DNA of 64,000 nt from Acanthochromis polyacanthus (GCF_021347895.1 NC_067113.1:432844-496843), one strand, 5' to 3'. Counted from the stretch's first letter, positions 26,866-39,089 are shown. A program made the numbers and translations. Notes: a model not told the origin generated them from the sequence alone.

Positions 26866-28462
26866 CAAAGTAGTACTAACCTGATTTCTGTGTCATAGGA
26901 AAACCAAAGTAAATGTTCACTTCATTCATTTCTGCCACAAGCCTAACAGGAAGCGGTGGTTGCCTTGATGGGAAAGTAAAAATGTCAGTTTCTTACATTG
27001 AAATATAAATCAGTGACTGCCTTGAAGATGGGAGAAAGCATACTACCTTTATATCTGCCACAGGTTAAAGCAAACCAGTAGCTGTCTTAAGGGGACAGAA
27101 ATTATGTATCATACCTTTATTTATTTTTTTTACTAGGAAAAAAACAGTGGCAGCCTTAAAGACAAAGAAGTCAATTACTGTTTTTCACAAAGTATTACTG
27201 CCTTAAATTCTGTCAAACTGAACCCAATGTCTGCTTGGAAAGTACATTTAAAAAAACATTAAACTGATGTTTGTAGTATAGACATTACAGCTGTAATGTA
27301 CATGATAGATGGGAAAAATACGCTACATGCAATTCTTATGCTGTTGGTGTTCCTTAGGACTCATTTTGTTGAAGGAATACTAAGTTTTCAATCCAAAAGG
27401 CCACTGAATCTCAAACCTGAATGTTAAAGAAAAAGTCTTTCTCAGGGAATATAAGAGTGTGCACAATTGTACTAAATCCCACTCACACACAGTTTGTAGG
27501 TCTGTACACACAGCCTGAGTCAAAGTGGTTGCTTGTGTTCTTCAGTGATCCAGCTGCAGGACCATCTAACTGATCCTTTCCACAGCCTGTCCTTAAAACC
27601 TTTCAAAGTCTGTGTTCAGCTTTTCTTGGCCCAATCAGCTGTGTGATTCAGACATTGTATTTCTGAAAACTCCAGGTATGTCATAGCTCTGGAATATGGT
27701 AGCAGTGAAACACAAGGTGCTCCAGGTGTTTTTTCCTCAAGTCTTTTGCAGTTAATTTGCACCTTTTTTTCTCCATGCATTTTTTATGACAGCATCGGCT
27801 TTTGGCAACAAAAAGGTTGGTTTGTCCAGCAGTAATGCCTCATTTATAGACTATTTCTAGAGTGTTGCATCCACTGTTTGTGTGTTGACACTGCTGATGT
27901 GGGCTTATGATGTGAATGTAATTGCTAAATAGCCTACTCTAAATGTTTTACAAACAGCAACCTGTCCAAGAATAGTGAAATGCTATCCCACAGTCTGGTC
28001 CCTTCTGTTAGGCCCCCAGTGACTTAAAGCCGCAACAACAGGAATCCACGTTTGTCTTTGCTCTAAAACCCTTATTATTAGTCCACCAAGGAACGGCGGA
28101 GTTATGTGACGATCGGCGTACGTTTGTAACTGTCTGTGTGAAACATTTCTCAAAAACAGACTAACAGATTTGGATGCAATTTCAGGGAAAGTCAGAAATG
28201 GCACAAGGACCAAGTGACTACATTTTGGCAGTGATGCAGCTTTAGATCTGGCTCCACGGATTTGTTAAGGACTTCCCACTGGGAGATGTAGCTGTCGGTG
28301 TTCCAGATTACCTGGTGATATTCAGGGGGCAGGTAACTGTTACAACAGCAGTACCGATGCCTGTTCAAAACACACAGATGTCAGTAAACTCTGACGAAAT
28401 GTTCTTGTTGTCAGCTTTAACACTGTAGTTATTGCTCTGTTTGGACTCACGGCTGTTCAGTC
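26866..28462. other. Intergenic; degenerate repeats, no gene
   Basis: At about 26945-27240 loosely repeated 55-70 base units carry GTGGTTGCCTTGATGGG, GTGACTGCCTTGAAGATGGG, GTAGCTGTCTTAAGGGG and GTGGCAGCCTTAAAG. At 28080-28270 a GGAACGGCGGAGTTATG segment resembles a dispersed repeat. No coding signal was found. Confidence 0.45.
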
Positions 28463-28615
28463 TGTGATGGGTTATGGGAAAAGGTTGAATTGTGGAATGT
28501 ATGAGTAAATGACCAGGGAAGCAAATATTGCAAAGCTTGAGTAATGACCGGGTGGAGCACACTTTGAATTTGCCAAGGAGGACAAGACAGGGAGGTGCAA
28601 TTATTAAGATTTAAT

Positions 28616-29566
28616 AGACCCTTTATTTGTTTACAAACATTGTGACGTTTTTTGTGGGCGGGGCTTATGCTGGAGGCAAAAGCGGAGCGAGAAGTCAAGC
28701 GGGACTGGTAGTATATAGTTTGCGCTGGGAGTTTGCGCTGCAAACTCGAGCATTTTTAACCTGTTAAACTGCAGTGTACCGCCGGCGGTACACTTACTAA
28801 TTTGCATAGGAATTTAAAGAATGCCTGAAGGCTGCAAACGCGAATATATAAACACTATACGCCGATGGAAAGCTTAGATTCTCATGAATCCGCCGGTATA
28901 AACCACTTTACAGATGCGATTACCACAGCGGGTAATATAAACACATTTGTCCGACAAACAACGAATATCCATCCATCCTTTCTCTGTACACGGCTTTAAC
29001 GTACACAGCGCGACTCACATTTCCGGGTCTATTATTACACACAGATGAAAATATTCCACAAAAAACAGCCATAATCCAACCTTGGACATCCAGACGACAC
29101 AAGCCAGTAAACTATTTTGTCCAAAACATATCTAAGTCGGTATATAATACACGAATCGGTCGTTTTCAAGGAAATGCACTTCGCGATGCGCGTCCAATAT
29201 TCCCTGTATTTCTCGTCATATTTTTTATTTACAAATAGAATATTAGCGATTTTTTTTGTACTGAAAATGGCTGGAATTGACTGCAGCTGATTGTCTCTGT
29301 CCAGTATTTTCGCCTCAGTGCATTTAACCACAACTGTCTTTGTCCCTCTGAGCACGAGTGCGGTGGAATCCTATAAAACTTTAATTTGCGTTCGCCAATG
29401 TCATTCCTCCTATTCTGGCATCCAAAAACACAGCAGGACGACATTTTAGAAAAGTTAATAGAGCCTAGTCCTTCAGTCTTTCGCCTTTCGGTCACGGCCA
29501 CGGGTTTCTCTTTTGCCTCCAGCTAAAGCTGTGACGTCATTTGTGACGTGGGTCATTAAAGGGTCT
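28616..29566. mobile_element. THAP-type DNA element inserted in the LTR
   Basis: Ends AGACCCTTTA and TAAAGGGTCT are inverted, flanked by AT on each side (2-bp duplication). A minus-strand THAP domain start (29444-29310) lies near the right end. The block 28765-29295 is shared with the element at 56891-58651. A 2-bp AT duplication with THAP suggests the ISL2EU group, which is inference from memory of that group. Confidence 0.7.
29229..29501 (-). pseudogene. THAP-domain protein fragment
   Basis: From 29444 (minus) the frame reads MSSCCVFGCQNRRNDIGERK, then LKFYRIPPHSCSEGQRQLWL and NALRRKYW. It shows the first Cys pair of the C2CH zinc module, the FYRIP strand and the conserved Trp. The later Cys and His are missing because the frame changes to unrelated sequence. 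THAP domains bind DNA and serve as the DNA-recognition part of several transposases. Confidence 0.75.
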
Positions 29567-30773
29567 ATACAGAATGATTAAAACCATTTAAAAATGCCCA
29601 TGAATAAAAATAGTTATATGCTTAAAAGTCCATTAAGATTCAATAAAAACAAATGGGCCAAAAATGCACAATGTGAATAAAAACGCTTAAAACAAACTAA
29701 AAATGGCACCGTCCTTAAGCAGGGCTAAGGGCTAAAGTGCAGTCGGGGATGCAGGCAGCCTTCCGATCCAAGTCGGTGAAGTCCCCTCAGTCACACGCAC
29801 CAGGTTGCACCAGAGGTGAAGGAAACCGCTGCCCCTGCGTGTGTCAGCTCACGACGCCGCTTCACTCGTCTCAGACTTCCACCCAGCTGGCCGCTCCTCT
29901 GGCACACTGGGAACCCTTACGTGGACACAACAGCGGCAGTATGCGTTCTCGTACAACAACAGCGTTAGCTTAGCTCGTGTTTGCCAAGTGCTACTACTCT
30001 CTCTCGGTACTTACACGACAGGCAGGGAATTCTCCCTGCCGCTGCGTGTGAATCACGTCGTAACACTTGTGGGCTCGCGGTCTCCAGTGCGTGTGCCTTT
30101 CAGCCCCTTTAGCCCGGTTGCGATGCGGCTTGGCGTCTCTTTGCTGCTCTCCACTGCTCCCGGCGTCTTGCTCCTACTCCCGGCATCCTTGGCGCCCCTG
30201 GCGCCTCTCCGCTGCTCTTCCTTTGGTGTCGGCCTCTCAGCCCCCTCTGCTGCTCCCGGTCAGCTGCTTTATTCTCCTGGCTTCAGTCACACACAGCTGA
30301 GCGTAATTGCCTGGGACTCAGTGATTGGAGAAAATCATGTGGTTTGGCGTAGTCCTGGCAACAACAGGTAGGTGGCAACTACTAATTTAACATGCAAATT
30401 AACCCAAAATACGCAGCAACCCAAATAAACCATAAATACATGCACAACAAACCCAATAAACCATAAATGCATGCAAAACAAACAAAGATATAAAGAAAAG
30501 CACAAATTAAATGCCACATCCCCTTGTGCCGGCTCACATCCCCCCACATTCTGAGGTTGTCAGTCCCTGCAACATAAAAAACAGTTCAGTCCCGATACCG
30601 AGCTGGAGGCTGGGCGAAATTTGGGCGATTTGATCTCCTAAGCCAGGGTCCACAAAGTCCTGCCCATTTGGTACTGGGGCAAAAGATAAAAAGCCATAAA
30701 ACACAGGTAAAACAGGCCATTACAACATTCATTCCAACAACAAGGGATTATGTACAATCTTTATCTTCAACAA

Positions 30774-30968
30774 TCACAACTCCCTGTCCAGAATTCTTAC
30801 TCCTTCGACTCCTAAGTCGAGTACGGCATAGCCAACATACCGGATTTCCAGACCATTAGCAGCTCTCAGTTTAACGATACAGGCGTCCTTCCAAGCTTCC
30901 CCCTCTGTAAAACATGCATAGAACACGCTCTCAGCCATTAAAGGCACTCGTGACCCTGTATCTAACAA
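30774..30968 (-). pseudogene. Retrotransposon aspartic protease remnant
   Basis: The minus frame reads MLDTGSRVPLMAESVFYACF and later GLEIRYVGYAVLDLGVEGV. LDTGS is the catalytic loop of retropepsins. The flanking frames are broken, so this is a remnant within the LTR element. Confidence 0.75.
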
Positions 30969-31263
30969 TCCCTCTCATTAAACTCCTTCAGCCATAATTT
31001 TTCTTGTTGGACATTGGCCTACGAATGCTTCTATGGCCCTCACCTGTGCTGGTGACTCAATAATCCCTGCCCCACGGACCTCAGAACAGCATTTGGAGCT
31101 TGGTCCCCATATAACAAATTAAAATGAAAGTTTTACGAGCAGTATTCTTCTCATCATCCTCTAGGACACTAGCCTGTCTTTTGGCTTCTCCAGCTAATGC
31201 TCCCAGCACAATAGAAACTCTGCAAGCCTCTGTCAATTCCTGAGACCTCAACAACCCCTCAAT

Positions 31264-31384
31264 TCATTCTTTCCAGTCACTAAATTTAAGCTCATCCCCT
31301 GGCCCTTTAAACTTTGGCAGCCAGGGGGCACCGGGGTACACTGGCATCATCATAGTTCCTCCTTGGCAAATAGTGTGCTCAAAA
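31264..31384 (-). pseudogene. Retrotransposon gag remnant
   Basis: The minus frame MMMPVYPGAPWLPKFKGPGD continues ELKFSDWKE and then a stop. The phrase is typical of gag proteins of fish LTR retrotransposons that also carry this protease type. A continuation on the minus strand (about 31255-31130) is interrupted. Confidence 0.6.
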
Positions 31385-31529
31385 CCCGATCCTGCCGACA
31401 ACGCCAGAAAAAAAAGATATGTAATGGGGCTATTGGAAGGGTTGAATAGTGGAATGAGTGAGTAAATGACCAGGGGAGCAAATATTGCACTTTGAACAAC
31501 AACAACACTTTGAAAATACATCATATTTC

Positions 31530-33061
31530 AATACAGGGAAAAAACAAACTGGATATTAGCATTGATATGGACTGGATAATGTGTTAGGAATGAAAAGTGC
31601 CACATTGTTTGATGGGAATGAAAATTATCAACCCCCTAGGAGGGCTAAATTCAAGACACCCCAAAATCAAAGTGAAAACCTGATGTGGCAGGCTGGTCCA
31701 TCTTGCTGAAATTCCTTGGCAGCAACTCAAAATTGTATTCAGTAGTTTGTATGGCCTCCATGTGCTTGTATGCATGACTGACGATGCCGGGACAAGCTCT
31801 GAATGAGACGACAGATGGTGTCCTGGGGTATCTCCTCCCAGAACTGGACCAGGGCATCACTGAGCTCCTGGACAGTCTGAGGAGCAACCTGATGGTGTCG
31901 GATGGAACAAAACATAATGTTCTAAAGGTGTTCTATTGGATTCAGGTCAGGTGAGCATGGGGGCCAGCTAATGGTATCAGTTCCTTCATCCTCCAGGAAC
32001 TGCATGAGTTCTCTTACCACATAAGACTGGGCATTGTCCTGCACCAGAAGGAAACCAGGACCACTGCACCAATGTAGGGTCTGACAATGGGTCAAAGGAT
32101 TTCATCCTGATACCTAATGGCAGTCAGAATGCCATTGTCCAGCCTGTAGATGTCTGTGCGTCCCTCAGTGGATATGCCTCCCCACACCATCACTGACCCA
32201 CCACCAAACCGGTCATGCTGAACAATGTTACAGGCAGCATAACGTTCTCCACAGCTTCTCCAGACCCTTTCATGTCTGTCACATGTGCTCAGGGTGAACC
32301 TGCTCTCATCTGTGAAAAGCACAGGGCACAAGTGGTGGACCTGCAAATTCCTGTGTTCTATGGCAAATGCCAGCCGAGCTCCACGGTGCCAGTCAGCGAG
32401 CACAGGGCCCACTAGAGGACGCTGGGCCCTCAGACCACTCTCATTACATCTCTTTCTGATTGTTTGATCAGAGACATTCACACCAGTGGTCTGCTGGAGG
32501 TCATTTTGTAGGGCTTTTACAGTGCTCATCCTGTTCCTCCTTGCACAAAGGAGCAGATATCTGTCCTGCTGATCAGTTGAGGACCTTCGACAGCCCTGTC
32601 CAGCTCTCCCAGACTAACTGCCTGTCTCCTGGAATATCCTCCATGTGCTTAAGAATGTGCTGGGAGACACAGAAAACCTTCTGGCAATGGCACGCATTGA
32701 TGTTCCATCCTGGAGGAGTTGGACTGTGTGTGGAACCTCTGTAGGGTCCAGGTATCGCCTCATGCTACCAGAAGCGACACTTATCCTAGCCAAATGCAAA
32801 ACTAGTGAAAAACAGTCAGAAAATATTAGGAAGGAAATAAATGTCAGTGGCCTTCACCTGTAAACTCATTCGTGTTTTGGGGGTTGTCTCATTGTTACCC
32901 CTCTAGTGCATCTGTTGTTAATTTTATGAACACCAAAGCAGCTGAAACTGACTAAAAAGCCCCTCAGTTACTTACTTGACCAGATCAGTATCCCACATGT
33001 TTCACTGATTTGATGCAATACTTAGATTAAAAAGTGTTCCTTTAATTTTTTTGAGCAGTGT
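31530..33061 (-). mobile_element. Dead Tc1-like transposon
   Basis: The right end reads, on the minus strand, ACTGCTCAAAAAAATTAAAG then GAACACTTTT, with TA at the border. A matching left terminal repeat is not obvious, so the left end is truncated or diverged; 31530 is approximate. Confidence 0.82.
31915..32799 (-). pseudogene. Tc1-family DD34E transposase, frameshifted
   Basis: N-terminal helix-turn-helix: VPHTVQLLQDGTSMRAIARR then FSVSPSTF (32799-32614). Catalytic core 32529-32092 has [10 protein letters not shown] (first Asp) and [12 protein letters not shown]. After a stop at about 32089 and a shift, VQDNAQSYVVRELMQF (second Asp) and SPDLNPIEHL (Glu) follow to about 31915. The second Asp and the Glu are separated by exactly 34 residues, the Tc1 signature. 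Several frame breaks make it non-functional. Confidence 0.85.
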
Positions 33062-34411
33062 ATGTTTTACTGAACGGAATTCGTGTCTTTTCTCAGTGAC
33101 ACATCAGTTTAGAGTAGGATGGCACAGCAAAGTTCTGCTACTGGTTTGAACATGCATGTCCTGTGAATTTTGCTAAATTGCTGCATTTCTAATCCAATAT
33201 GTTAAATACTGCTGGGCTGTTTTGGTAAAACTTTGTTTGTGTATTTAAATAAGACAGTGTAGCCACAGTGTGATCTAAACCTGCCAGTGCTGTATCAATA
33301 TATTGATGTTATACTGCAACACTTTGGCATTCTGTTATCACACGGTTTGGTGAACTTGTTGCTGAATGATGTTCACACTGTGTGCTGGTCTCCCGTCTGC
33401 TGCTCTGACAGGTTTTAACAGAGATCAGTGATCACATCTCCACTGGTCCCAACCGTGTTGACATAGTTTTTCTTTCATGTAGCCAACGCTGCTATCACCA
33501 GTTAATTTTGAACACCAGCACAACGTTGCTATAACATGACAGGTGAACACTGTCAGTTACCTGCTGACGATCACATGATTGATCCTACTACAAACTGACT
33601 GATTTATCAGTAGGAAAATTATACAAGGAAGAAATGATTAAACTGTGGGGTGTTCCTGAGTCCCACTACATATTAAGGTCATGTATGTAGCAAAGCCCAG
33701 CCAGACAATGGTGAAGGTCCTGATGTTTCACAAAGCCTTTATGTTCAGACATCAGCCTTATTTTGAACACAAATTCACCTTTCTGTCCTTCACTCCTTTC
33801 TTCACCGTCAGAGCTTCTAAGTTTAGACACCTCCTTTGCTAGACAGCAACAGCGTGGAATTGTTTTTTTTTTTCCATCTTCACGCGAATTTTTGGACTTT
33901 TCAGCAGCTTCTTCCTCATGTGAAGAACCAGCGTCTTAGATAAACACTTCCTGTACCGCTGGAATGGTGACAAAATAAAAGCCGGTAATATTTAAAATAC
34001 ACCTTAAAAATAAAAGCATGGAGGGAACTTTTTTTTAATATTAGCAAAACAAAGGCTTGTCAAAAGTGATGAACTGATCAACAGACCTTAATGAGAGTAA
34101 TTTACACGTTCTTCGGTATCCATACATAACGTGCACATGTATAACACATGCCTGTACTCAGCACAAGGTCATTTTTTATTAAAGATTGCATCCGTCTGAA
34201 ATGATATGTCAGCCTTAGAGGAGGACTGCGCTCTTTGAGTGCTTTTCTAAATCGGACTGAAATCCTTCAACGGAACAATGAGTTTCTTGAGAAACTTTAC
34301 AGTCTCCATATTGTGAACACAGACTTGTCTAGCCTCCTTTCCTTGTGAGCTAGTATTCCCTGTGTGTTCTGCTGCCGTGCTTCAACTCCTCATCCCTGTG
34401 TGAGTGTATGT
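33062..34411. other. Intergenic, nothing recognised
   Basis: AT-rich sequence with no long frame, clear inverted repeat or RNA gene that I can support. Confidence 0.5.
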
Positions 34412-34964
34412 AGCTGGGTTTCCATTGCAGTTTTTCGCAAAATAAAAGTGATATTTCTAAAATTTCGACAAAGTATATTTGCGCTTTGAACGTGTTTCCA
34501 TTGAAGGTTGTTCTGGGCAGAAGCATCGTAACTCTCGTAAAATATCATCCCACGAGATTTCACTGCAGGAAGATGGATGCCCAAAACCTGTTTCTATCTC
34601 CTTATAACACTCTGCATTCCTCTGCTGTTTGCTGTCTTGTATGGCAGTGAGGTTTTTCTCAAGAATAATGGCAAGAAAAGTCTCAGTCTCCTCTTCGGTC
34701 CACACGTACCGTGCCATGTTTACTCCGAGAGAACTGGTCATGTGACCAGGCACGTCACGTCTGGTGACGTATAATTGTGGAAAAAGTGTTTCCATTGCGC
34801 TTTTGCGATATTTTTCAATATCGAAACGTCTGAAAAACCACCTCATGAGAGAAAACTTTTAAGCGATATTTTAGTCCTTTTTCGAAATTCAGGTGTTTCC
34901 ATTACCAGTTTTTTATTGGACTATTTACATTTTGTGCATATCTAAGGGTAAAGGAAACCCAGCT
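34412..34964. mobile_element. Non-autonomous PIF/Harbinger-type element
   Basis: Terminal repeats AGCTGGGTTTCC / GGAAACCCAGCT with TGT on both sides (34409-34411, 34965-34967). TTTCCATTG recurs subterminally (34431, 34497, 34791). The minus frame from 34717 reads MARYVWTEEETETFLAIILE then KNLTAIQDSKQQRNAE, a Myb/SANT-like DNA-binding domain like the second protein of Harbinger elements. It is truncated before the domain's end. Confidence 0.75.
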
Positions 34965-35861
34965 TGTGAAGGACAACAAAGAGCAGCCAATCACAGAGGA
35001 GCTGTCCCCTGTCTCCTTTTTCATGACTTCGCTCTTTTTAAACAATGACGCCCCAAACTCCTCCTTTTCCACAGCACATGCTCAGTAGATGTTTGGACTG
35101 TAGAGAACTGAAATGAAGTCTGTTGTGTTTTACTTTGGAACTTTTGGAGGGATCTCGTCCTTTTCATTGGTCATGTAGCACAGCAGGAAGTCCACACTGC
35201 AGTAGTGGAATCCTTTTCTCCATTATTAGTTTTCTGCCTCTGCCTCCCCACGTTTCTCCCCCTCTGAGCTTGTAGTCATTTGTCCTGCATGTGAATGACA
35301 CCCACTGGCGGAAAATGTTTTTTTGCCTGACATATCTAGGCCAGTTGAGGATGCTGTTAACGCTAACAAGAATCCCCACACTAGGAGAACACAGCTGGAA
35401 GAAGAAATAAGCCGCCCATTGATCACACATGAGAAGTAGGTTCTTTGCACTGATGTTTATTTCAAAACGCCGTAAAACTGCATTACAGAAATAAAATTAA
35501 CACACACAACATTAATTCTCACATTATTGCATCTTTCATAAAATACATGGCTCTAATATTGTAAAGAAAATAAATATAAACGAACCACTTTGCCTGCTTG
35601 CAACCAATGGGAGGAGTTAGCTTGAATGACTGCTTCTCTTGAAAAACTCTTACACCTTCAAAATACTGTGAGCCACTTTTAATTCACAGTAATACCCCAT
35701 TTCCATATTGAATATAAATAAAACAATGCTGACCATGTTGTCCACAGGACAACAGGGAGGGAATGGTAGCTGATGCTCTTCCTAGAGATGCTTCAAGTTT
35801 CTTATGCAGCTTATACAATGTACACAGCTCTATTTACAACACTTTGCTTCTGACAGGGAAC
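34965..35861. other. Intergenic; carries an L1 5'-end-like repeat
   Basis: About 35260-35405 matches 45310-45455 (see repeat entry). The rest is unrecognised. Confidence 0.5.
35260..35405 (-). repeat. Repeat shared with 45310-45455
   Basis: Both copies carry GAATGACAC, CTGGCGGAAAATGTTTTTT and CATATCTAGGCCA followed by TTGAGGATGCT and AACACAGCTGG, at roughly 80 percent identity. The second copy lies just upstream of the minus-strand L1 ORF1, so this may be an L1 5' untranslated region left behind here. Confidence 0.75.
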
Positions 35862-35869
35862 CTACCACC

Positions 35870-37172
35870 CAGAGCCCTAGAGATAGTAAGAGTTGCGACA
35901 CTCCCATAGGGTGCCGTTGTACGCTTTCTTTCGGTCTACTTCCGGGTTGTGGAGGCTTGTTTAGTTCCAAGCACCACTTCGACAGTGATAGACACCGTTC
36001 ATTTGCACTGCAGGTTGTTGAGTATATGTGGAGGTAAGTTGATGAAATGCCTACCTCTTTTGAATTGTCAACTGCCTATATTTTATCAGAGGCTCTTTAT
36101 GATGGATATGCTGAGCTTTATTTGTATTTGTGCAGCATAATTATATATATTTTTTATCTTGGTAGACGACCGAATTTCTGCTATTTTTTTTAGCTCGACT
36201 CTGCTGTTAGCTGTGAAGTTATCTCCTGGGATATATTGATGGATTAACTGTTGATGAGTCGCTACCTCTTTTTAATTTTAACGTCTTTATATTATATCAG
36301 AACCCCTCTGGGTGCATACATTTATCTGCATTTGTGAATATTGGCAGATGACCGACTTTCAGGCATTGCCATGTGCTTGTTAGCTCTTCTTTGAAAGCTA
36401 CCTAGCTACATCGCTACCTCTTTTTAATTGTCAAGACTACGTCCTTTATATGAGACCCTTTATAATGCATAAACTTATACTTGTAAGTATTTAACAAAAA
36501 TATTTATTAATATCTATCGTATCTATCTATCCGCCGGTATCCCGAGAGCCGTCACTGAAGACACGAAGACCCTCATAGTTTCTCCCATTGTCAATAAAAC
36601 ATACTATTTCATTCATCAAAGCATAATGAGTTGTTATTCTTGAATATATATTTTGTGCATGTCTTAAAATGGTTATAGTGAGTCAACTCCTGCCTCATCA
36701 GAAGAGACTGGACACTATCTGCTGAATGGACTGTTGTTACTCTGCTTTTCAATAACTCCCAGACTACGGGTAAGTGAATTAGAGAAATATAGACATTGTC
36801 TGGAAATACAATAATCCAGCTGGGCAAAAATTAACATCTTCAATCATCTTACATTTCTGTGTAAAAGTCGATTTTCCATGCTAACACGAATGTGAAACAT
36901 TCCCTCCAAAACCCCAAAAGTGTCTTTAATATGTCACCTTACGGCTCAAAATGTAAAACTGACATTTACATACATGCTCCAATGAATTAATAATCAAACA
37001 AGTACTTGGAGGTGTGATTTTATTCCTTTTTTACCGTGAAATTGCCGCTCTCAGTCCCATAGAAGGAAATGACAGCGCTGCCTGTTTGGAACTATTCAGG
37101 CTTACATGAACCACGTGACCGCCCCGCTGCGAGAGCATGAGTGACGCAACTCTTACTATCTCTAGGGCTCTG
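35870..37172. mobile_element. Non-autonomous hAT element, 1.3 kb
   Basis: Perfect 28-bp terminal inverted repeats begin CAGAGCCCTAGAGATAGTAA and continue GAGTTGCG. The 8-bp duplication CTACCACC flanks it (35862-35869, 37173-37180). Internally GGTAGACGACCG/GCAGATGACCG-like segments and CGCTACCTCTTTTTAATT repeat loosely (36255-36280 and 36408-36430), so part of the interior is internally duplicated. No transposase is visible. Confidence 0.92.
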
Positions 37173-37180
37173 CTACCACC

Positions 37181-38139
37181 CACATATCAATCAACCAACA
37201 AAGAAAAGTAGAAAACAATGAGACACGGAGATGAAAAAATAATCAGAGAGCCCCCAAGTGGTCAAGAGTTGCAATTGCACTTAATACGTCATGGTTTTGA
37301 CAGTGTCTTCTGCGAGGTTTATAGATGCAAAGTAAACTTTTAAATTGTACATTTAAATCATGTAAACGTATTACCTATAGTACAACCTCGTTTCATACAA
37401 AAATAAAATACATACAAAAATCATAGAAACTTAGTGACTGAATTTAAAAGAAATGGAGTAGAGAGGGAAAGTAGATGTCAGTAAAAACTTGTCACATCCC
37501 ACAAGCACTAGAAGGATTAATTGATTTGCTGGCCAAATCAACTGCTTTGTTTCACAATTGTTGTAAATTACTGGTAGTTAAATGTGGAAGGAAACTCTTT
37601 AAAAGGTTGTGTTTTTGTAGACACCCTCTTTTTGGTGCCTGTGTGGTATAAAAGTTGTATGACATAAGTAAACTGATGTCACATTGTGAATTGAATCAAA
37701 GGTAAATATGTCAGTCTTTATGAATACATAGCAGTAGGTTGTACCAAAACAGTGGACTAATGATGGTGTGTCACCTGGGATGTACAAAGACGAGGCAAGG
37801 AAGAAATGGAATGTAGGTTTGTTAAGCACAGTATGCTGGGTTGTACACAACTGTAGGGAAACTAGACTGGTGTTTGCAAACTCCAAACCCGTCTTGCAAG
37901 GTGAAAACTGAAGTGATTTGAAAAAGGCTTCAGATGCCTGCTGTCAGCAATCTGTCCAGAGCATACACTAGATGGTGCACATTATGACTGAAGTTTCAGT
38001 GCCAAAAGCTCGTCATCAGACAGATAAGAAACAAAACAGAAAATTATTCCAATTTAAAAACTGCACTTCTTCTCACCCGTGTGTGAATGTATGCCCAAGG
38101 ACAACAGTAAGTGGCCAAGCACAGACAAGCTTTTCTTTT
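37181..38139. other. Intergenic, nothing recognised
   Basis: AT-rich, with no supportable frame or repeat boundary. Confidence 0.5.
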
Positions 38140-38385
38140 TTTACCGCCCGGCAAAACTTCGTTTTCTGGAAGGTATTGTTTTCAGCTGCATGGTCTTGCT
38201 TGTTTGTCTGTAACAATTTGGTTTCCGCGCGATAACTCCATAAAATATTGCTGTAGCCTGACCATATTTGGTACACAGGTGTACCATACCAAGACACAGG
38301 TCAAGTTCGCATTTGGTGACCTTGACCTCATTTTCAAGGTCACATGGGTCATCTTTGTCGCCGGGCGGTCCAAGTTTGGTAAAAC
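38140..38385. repeat. Dispersed repeat with inverted ACCGCCCGGC ends
   Basis: ACCGCCCGGCAAAACTT (about 38143) and GCCGGGCGGTCCAAG (about 38361) form inverted ends. Between them are GATAACTCCATAAAATATTG and CCTTGACCTCATTTTCAAGG, a style of sequence seen widely as a dispersed repeat. No target duplication was found. The L1 tail abuts it on the right. Confidence 0.5.
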
Positions 38386-39089
38386 TTCTTGTTATTACTT
38401 TTTCTTTATTATGTTTTTTCAACAATTATTTCTCAATTAAACACAAACATTACAAAAACAAACAACAACAACAAAAACATGTTGGACTGCCATGGGCCTG
38501 TTTCACGAAGCAGGTTCACTGAAAACTCTGAGTTTCTTAACCCGGAAATGAGGGAAACTCAGAGTTTGCCGTTTCACGAAGTGAGATAACTTAACCCTGA
38601 GACAGAGGGGTAACTCGAGCCTGTTTCACAAAGAGGGGTAACTTAAACTCTCGGTCAGTTACCGCAGTAACAGACTCTATGACTGTAACCTGGTCGGCAG
38701 CAGGTTTATCTGAGAAAACCTCAAGTTTCTCTCTGTTTCCGCCCACTTTCAGCCACACACGCTGTTTCATTTCCTCATTCATTCAGTCAGTAAGCGAGCG
38801 AGTTTTGGCGTAGAACAGCTTTTATTAACGATCCAGTGGATAAAGGAGCAGCATTACTGCACAGATAATTAAATATTCGTTGGTAGATTGTTATCAGACC
38901 GCGCATAAATGTTCTCGCATTTCCGGACAATTATCGGTTTGAGCGGTACCGTTTCGTAATCGTTTTAAGTCCATAATCTACATAAACAACCTAATCCGTC
39001 CTTACATTTACATTACCAGCCGCAGTCATGCTCTCACATCCAGCAGATATTGTGTGTTGCGCTGCGGTTCTTTGCAAATGAAAGTTTTT

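Larger units (their letters stand above)
28463..31510 (-). mobile_element. LTR retrotransposon, internally deleted, minus strand
   Basis: The 3' LTR covers 28463-30538, including a nested DNA element. It starts (minus) TGTGAGCC just after a GGGGGGA polypurine run and ends CCCATCACA. A truncated 5' LTR end (CCCATTACA) lies at 31420-~31510; 28470-28542 and 31430-31490 are matching LTR pieces. A primer-binding-like TGGCGTTGTCGGCAGGAT follows at about 31388-31405. The internal part is only about 0.9 kb: a gag-type PVYPGAPWLPKFKGPGDELK segment (about 31357-31264) and an aspartic protease LDTGSRV motif (about 30968-30774). Reverse transcriptase and integrase are missing. The clade is probably Gypsy-like. 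Confidence 0.78.

Noticed and set aside
29737..30371. Open frames of 78-176 codons on the plus strand
   Set aside because: They lie inside the LTR of a minus-strand retrotransposon, are GC-biased, and have no family features.
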